From Paraspadella gotoi (taxonomy: Eukaryota > Chaetognatha): 64,000 nucleotides of DNA. Positions within the stretch are counted from its first letter, which is position 1; each line of letters starts with the position of its first letter. Location: contig CM119269.1 in assembly GCA_051294375.1 (NCBI GenBank), positions 2,770,026 through 2,834,025 on the forward strand, given 5' to 3'. This document shows, piece after piece, positions 61,490 through 64,000 of this stretch. The translations under genes were made by a program, and so were the position numbers. The notes under the pieces are model-generated. The model worked only from the letters and a program-made list of their open reading frames with translations, searched no databases and was not told the origin of the DNA.

Positions 61490-63575
61490 AATGCGAAATG
61501 CCGACATACAAATACGGTAAACCGACATGAGTCTCAGGCTCTTAACTTGCCCAGCCTNNNNNNNNNNNNNNNNNNNNNNNNNTGAATTATTTTAGTTCTT
61601 ATATCTATCAAATATGCTGTGTTGATACAAAAAAGAAATTAAAGAGCGAAATGAATTTTTCTGCAGACACATTTTGTCTCGCTTAGTAAATTGACAATAG
61701 GTTGACAACATCTTTTACAGTCTATTCTTGTCGTAGGGTTCGCCCTCAGTGTCATGGAAATTACTTGTAAATGGCATTGGGAATTGATTATAGCTATGCT
61801 TAAGTTTATGAGTGACTCGTGTTTCGGTTTTACAGTTATGATCATTTATCTTGTATCCTTTCCTCATTTGCGCAAATTAAAGATAAAACAAAAGGCATGA
61901 TGTCAAAATTTAAAATTAAAGTTTTTGATGAAATTTAAAGGGAACCTAATTAGACGGAACCAAAATATAAAATATGTATATGGATTTTTCTTTTATTTTA
62001 TAAATTTTCTTATTAGCATTCACATATCCAATTCTTATTTGCACAAAGATTTCAAAACTATTATTTCACTACTCATTAGATTCAATTTTGACCGGGAGAA
62101 ATGTCCGTCGACCTCGAAGGAGCACGTCTATCGATTCGTCTTTTCATGGGCTATCTATTGGTGTATGTAGTTTTTAAGTGTTTAAAAATATGTTCTAGGG
62201 TGTTACAAAAGCGTTAAAGTCACGTGACGGCACACAAAACATAATTCCATGACTAAGTCAGTAATTTTATTATTTACATGTATATTTTACTCATGCTAGT
62301 GTGGTTGAGCTACACGTCCCCCCCCACATCTCCTCACCTCGGTGAGTACTGTGAGCAGGATCGGGGTAAGGAGCGAAAGGATGCAGCTCTTGTTGGCGTC
62401 GCTTCGGTGAGTGGAGAGGAAATACTGAAAGGGTCTTGAGACGGCGAAGCAACGAGTCACGGCGATCATGACCGTGCACCACGCGTTGAGTTCGAGGAAA
62501 GTCTCGTAGACGTTTCTGTCGGTGGGGTTGGAGGTTTGAGGGTTGAAGAGGGATGGGTGTCGGGTGAATGGGGAGAGACAAATCGATACAACATCAAAAT
62601 ACAAATATCATATATTTCTTAAGTTAGCATTTATATGTCCGTACACAATGTGTACTACACATGGATCAGAAAGGTTAAAATTCCGCGTGATTTCATGACT
62701 TCCCTTCTTCCCTTCTTACGCTTCTTATCTGATTTTGTCGTAAATTGTATTTGGTCTCTCTTTTAGGTCTTTAACCCTTACGATAATCACGACCAAATAC
62801 GTAGTTAATCCACTTCCATGCAAGTCGAAACATTTTTTTTTACTCACCTAGGCGCTTTACCCGGTATGTCAAGACGAATGACGATAAGTCCGACCAGCAT
62901 CAGCACGTCTGACAGAGACAGCAGCACCAGCTGCAGCAACGCCGGGTTAAGCCGCACACGGTTTCCGGTGCCGCCTGAAAGAGGAAAATGAGCAGAAGAG
63001 CATTTTAAAAATCCACCAACCGTTCATCAGCGGCCATTGGTGCAGGAGGCAAGTCATTCGCCTCCCAACCCAAAGGTCCGGGGTTCTAGCCCGGTGGTCG
63101 TCAGGCAGTTAAGAGAGACGGGGCGCTTAACCCGCCTGTAAGCGAAGCTCAGGGACTGCTTATATTGAACGGTTCTGTCACTTACACATAACAATAATTA
63201 CAGTCTCTTCAGCATCTCGTTCATCTGTCAACATCTTTCACGATCTTCACGTCGCTCACCTGCTACTCTTCCTTGCTGGAGAAAGACCGTGATGGTGATA
63301 GCGTTGAGACAGATGCCGACGGCGGCGAAGCTCCAGATGGCGACGCTCCACGGGTTCAGCGGCACTAACGCCTCTTCGTCGTCGTAGTAGGAGTAGTCGC
63401 AGTCGTAATCGTTACAGTCCAGTAACATTTTTTGCTCCAGCGGCGGCGTCAGTCGCTCTTCCAGCGAAGGAGTCATTCGCTCCTGTTCCGACGATCCCTG
63501 CTCCAGGACTGGGGACGCGTCGTACGTATCGTAGCTAAAACTGTAGTAGTTCGGATCCCAACTGTAGCTATACAT
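46177..63575 (-). CDS. Rhodopsin-like (class A) G-protein-coupled receptor
   Basis: Seven-transmembrane receptor, probably for a peptide; ligand unknown. Minus-strand exons: 63575-63260 (acidic Tyr-rich N-terminus and TM1), 62974-62848 (TM2), 62515-62338 (TM3-TM4), 48267-48116 (second extracellular loop and TM5), about 47808-47468 (third intracellular loop) and 46873-46177 (TM6-TM7 and tail). Phases match for the first four junctions, including the one across about 14 kb. The last join is off by one base, which I take as an indel. TM2 reads [16 protein letters not shown]. The D/ERY position reads TRC in [13 protein letters not shown], and NPxxY is replaced in [10 protein letters not shown]. 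The tail is long, with Asp and Asn runs. Phylogeny would be needed to place it. Confidence 0.7.
47022..47093 (+). repeat. AAT trinucleotide microsatellite
   Basis: About 70 bases of AAT/ATA repeat in the last GPCR intron, near an unresolved 136-N gap (47194-47329) that is itself edged by GAC and GAT repeats. Confidence 0.9.
48777..53352 (+). CDS. Aldo-keto reductase (YajO/IolS-like), nested in a GPCR intron
   Basis: NAD(P)H-dependent aldo-keto reductase with a TIM-barrel fold; substrate unknown. Exons: 48777-48985, 49111-49362, 51368-51514, 51585-51867, 52113-52256, 52620-52706 and 53131-53352. They join in frame to 447 residues. About 95 N-terminal residues precede the barrel, which starts near [16 protein letters not shown]. 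The catalytic tetrad is visible: Asp in FIDTAD, Tyr in the following TYPGMGS, Lys in VGTKCR and His in YQIHGW. Cofactor-site sequences include [20 protein letters not shown] and [12 protein letters not shown]. The exon ending 52706 uses a GC donor (CAG|GCGAGT). AATAAA at 53624-53629. Overall resemblance is to bacterial-type YajO/IolS reductases found in animals, not to Kv-beta. The first ATG was chosen because the frame runs straight into the barrel. Confidence 0.87.
49446..49551 (+). repeat. 25-bp minisatellite carrying CCAAT and inverted CCAAT
   Basis: GCGCCAATGATTGGCCTTG plus AACGTC is repeated four times and a fraction in aldo-keto reductase intron 2. Each unit contains CCAAT and ATTGG as a near palindrome and a GCGCCAA box. 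It is followed by two copies of a GGCGAAAAGGCCCAACCTT unit (49577-49618). Confidence 0.85.
50417..50735 (+). repeat. ACCG/GACC tetranucleotide tract (about 320 bp)
   Basis: Long GACC repeat with GACGACC and GAACC interruptions in aldo-keto reductase intron 2, open in all frames (Thr-Asp-Arg-Pro repeats). The length and openness do not indicate a protein. Confidence 0.9.
52310..52560 (-). mobile_element. tRNA-derived SINE, copy 2
   Basis: Lies on the minus strand in aldo-keto reductase intron 5. The head reads GTCACCCAGTGGCTCATTGA, then a B-box-like CAGGTTCCATCCC. The body shares CTGGTTCCAAGCCCAGGACC and GATAGTAGT with copy 1 at 25100-25345. Confidence 0.7.
52709..52858 (+). repeat. GGAAA / AAAGA repeat tract
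   Basis: Purine-only tract, starting as GGAAA pentamers and decaying to AAAAG units, directly after the GC donor of the aldo-keto reductase exon ending 52706. Confidence 0.9.
53765..54600 (+). repeat. Composite satellite with telomere-like CCCTAA units
   Basis: Three parts. A repeat of about 97 bp (CACTATAAGAGCTTAGTAGG...) occurs twice at 53765-53880. Stretches rich in AACCCTAACCCTAA occur at 53885-54060 and 54450-54590, arranged in an imperfect repeat of about 117 bp. Between them are five exact-length 70-bp units (54091-54440) starting GACCATCAGTTTTACATC. CCCTAA is the complement of TTAGGG, the common metazoan telomere unit, but copies are short and degenerate. Confidence 0.8.
55146..55220 (+). 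repeat. TTCTC pentanucleotide array
   Basis: About 14 TTCTC units, then TTTTC. Non-coding, in the large GPCR intron. Confidence 0.9.
55728..55952. repeat. Long hairpin (about 98-bp arms)
   Basis: The left arm 55728-55826 and right arm 55856-55952 are close reverse complements, sharing GCAGATTTG at the outer ends and TCATTAAGTGGGT in the middle. The AT-rich loop is about 29 bases. It would form a long RNA hairpin if transcribed. Part of the arm is related to 30818-30880. Confidence 0.8.
56647..57295 (+). mobile_element. TRIM-like LTR element with tRNA-like fold in each LTR
   Basis: Two direct repeats (56647-56879 and 57064-57295) of about 233 bp flank 184 bp of internal DNA. Flanking CCACT at 56642-56646 and 57296-57300 is a 5-bp target-site duplication. 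LTRs end in TCTTCA. The right LTR starts TGTATGG directly after a purine run (GGGAGGGGGA), as a polypurine tract should be placed. The internal region starts TTGGTGAGCCC, a plausible primer-binding site, and contains two copies of an AGGCGACATGCCTCAA unit, but no ORF. Inside each LTR is a tRNA-like sequence: acceptor stem GCGGCCA/TGGCCGC, T-arm CCGGG/CCCGG with B-box GGTTCTAGCC, and an A-box-like TGGTGCCGGAGG. Confidence 0.75.
57349..58770 (+). repeat. 1.4-kb duplicated block, copy 1 (copy 2 at 58818-60255)
   Basis: Both copies contain the same upstream sequence and the same multi-pass membrane protein exons. They differ mostly by scattered one-base indels, plus a 16-base absence here (the CACTAATATATAAAG segment). 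See the gene entry at 58205. Confidence 0.85.
58205..58780 (+). CDS. Unclassified multi-pass membrane protein, first assembly copy (partial)
   Basis: Exon 58205-58429 starts after a CGACAG acceptor and ends ATG|GTAAAA. It encodes basic SSEIQKRQ, a hydrophobic helix ([18 protein letters not shown]) and a second helix ([20 protein letters not shown]). After a short intron, another exon carries NFRKTF, a helix, KKVVVRF-like residues, a helix ending TLVIINYT and the tail [10 protein letters not shown]. This layout suggests a seven-helix chemoreceptor-like protein, but no family motif lets me name it. Here the second exon is frame-damaged and the 3' exon is missing. It lies in GPCR intron 3, on the opposite strand. 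Confidence 0.5.
   Translation, partial: VLDTTAYQMKSSEIQKRQIIIILIIVGFVLQSIAGVTVQPYLISKLKGIFCYYIALEYFSIFACSLTWFVLYQIMVKYFENAKSFVLVPNLNYLIFKIKILILVYQIFINFRKTFICLLLYDLYNMVCFKNSQLLKKSLYDLFFQFTILLLFNSVDITLVIINYTSNMAYLKFDSLEFQTARICLNGSYDR
58818..60255 (+). repeat. 1.4-kb duplicated block, copy 2
   Basis: Repeat of 57349-58770. This copy retains the CACTAATATATAAAG piece that copy 1 lacks but has lost single bases elsewhere (for example in CGAAAACC). It continues directly into the terminal exon region, so it best represents the real locus order. Confidence 0.85.
59675..60565 (+). CDS. Unclassified multi-pass membrane protein, second copy with 3' exon
   Basis: Same exons as the copy at 58205, followed by a terminal exon at 60388-60565. 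In the cleaner copy of that exon (61721-61900) the frame reads 59 residues to a stop: [24 protein letters not shown], a helix around [15 protein letters not shown], and a basic tail [10 protein letters not shown]. At 60388 two bases are missing and the frame breaks. With at least five hydrophobic helices and a basic C-tail this looks like a serpentine receptor; insect-type or nematode-type chemoreceptor families are candidates, not conclusions. Confidence 0.5.
60256..60950 (+). repeat. Terminal-exon block, copy 1 (copy 2 at 61583-62290)
   Basis: Begins at TGAATTATTTTAGTTC and runs through the receptor-like 3' exon to CATGTATATTTTACTCATG. The same block restarts immediately after a 25-N gap at 61583. 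Differences are mainly single-base indels. Confidence 0.85.
60951..61557. other. Intronic, GA-rich end before gap
   Basis: Contains a GACA run near 60997-61010 and a GA-rich tract at 61435-61490, then the 25-N gap 61558-61582. Nothing coding is recognised. Confidence 0.6.
61583..62290 (+). repeat. Terminal-exon block, copy 2 (frame-intact exon 61721-61900)
   Basis: Holds the intact version of the receptor-like 3' exon: acceptor TTTTACAG at 61720, stop TGA at 61898-61900. A following frame to 62170 (ending FDREKC.., [13 protein letters not shown]) may be another exon or chance. Confidence 0.7.
62338..63575 (-). other. GPCR 5' exon cluster (N-terminus to TM4)
   Basis: The N-terminal exon begins [11 protein letters not shown], rich in Tyr, Asp and Glu (a possible Tyr-sulfation region), then TM1 ([18 protein letters not shown]). 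The TM2 exon follows. The TM3-TM4 exon has [19 protein letters not shown] and ends [16 protein letters not shown] at a GTGAGG donor in phase 0, which joins VLNHVANSN of the exon at 48267. No signal peptide is apparent. Confidence 0.75.
63004..63211 (+). mobile_element. Solo LTR of the TRIM-like element
   Basis: About 208 bp, matching the LTRs of the element at 56647-57295 but lacking the first dozen bases and carrying a short deletion in the GTAACATGGTGTTACAGCC region. It ends TCTTCA and is flanked by GCAT (63000-63003 and 63212-63215). It sits in the first GPCR intron. The tRNA-like part is present, but its 3' acceptor strand is mutated (TGGTCGT). Confidence 0.7.
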
Positions 63576-64000
63576 TATTGGGAGGGTTTTCGGCGGAAAA
63601 AGATGGAGATGTGACGTGGGGGGGGAGGGATTTTCGAAGGCTGCTCGGGTTTTAAATCCAAGTTAGCCGATCGGAAGAGGATAAGTTCCTCGGCCGATGG
63701 GGAGAAAATGCGTTTGTGAGCCGATCGAGAAAGGAAGCGTTCGTCAGCCAATCGGGATAAAGAGCTTCATAAATTGCGTTTTTTCTCCATTCGTTTTTTT
63801 TCTTGTCATCATTGTTTTCATTGAACGCCCCTGAGCGACGCTAAGAAAACGACGCGTTTTGGTTGAGCCAATCTGGGGGAACGAGGCGGCGTCATCGTTA
63901 AGTCAATCTGGGGGAGCGAGGCGGCGTCATCGTTAAGTCAATCTGGGGGAACGAGGCGGCGTCATCGTGACCCAATTGAAGGGATTTCTCGTTCGAATGA
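63576..64000 (-). promoter_or_regulatory. Presumed GPCR 5' flank with repeated CCAAT-like boxes
   Basis: Upstream of the GPCR start on the minus strand. AGCCGATCGG, AGCCGATCGA, AGCCAATCGG and GAGCCAATCTGG occur at about 63665, 63719, 63746 and 63865. Three 36-bp tandem units (63865-63970) each contain CAATCTGGGGG and GGCGGCGTCATCG. No TATA box was identified and the transcription start is unknown. Confidence 0.35.

Overview
The window is animal nuclear DNA. Genes are split by many introns, nearly all GT-AG with donors of the form GTGAG. Coding exons are GC-rich and sit in AT-rich non-coding DNA full of AG/CT microsatellites, retrotransposon remains and tRNA-like repeats. A mitochondrial alternative oxidase, a Ty3/Gypsy element, and peptide-type and unclassified multi-pass receptor genes suggest an invertebrate, probably a protostome. 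I cannot name the lineage from sequence alone.

Layout, left to right. (1) 1-6159, plus strand: 3' part of a PLP-dependent acidic amino-acid decarboxylase (CSAD/GADL1-like). It is interrupted by assembly gaps, a Tc1/mariner fragment, a duplicated exon and a possible LTR. (2) 6160-17091: no gene recognised; foldback elements (one with hammerhead-ribozyme-like cores) and microsatellites. (3) 17117-22200: a decayed Ty3/Gypsy element in the order gag, protease, RT, integrase, broken by frameshifts and CT-rich inserts. (4) 25768-42458, plus strand: an eleven-exon synaptotagmin (SYT15/17-like) whose phases match at every junction. (5) 43263-44919, minus strand: complete three-exon alternative oxidase, tail-to-tail with the synaptotagmin. 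(6) 46177-63575, minus strand: six-exon rhodopsin-like GPCR. Its third intron (about 14 kb) contains a complete seven-exon aldo-keto reductase on the plus strand (48777-53352), a telomere-like satellite array, a small LTR element (TRIM) whose LTRs carry a tRNA-like fold, and a duplicated unclassified multi-pass membrane protein gene.

Two points govern how the window should be read. First, several blocks occur twice, differing mainly by one-base indels and often lying next to gaps. This looks like uncollapsed or raw-read-filled assembly rather than biology, and it explains frameshifts in otherwise good exons. Second, three of about 29 reconstructed donors are GC rather than GT, all of the form CAG|GCGAG and all needed to keep the reading frame. 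The neighbouring genes share no pathway; links between them are positional (nested or convergent).
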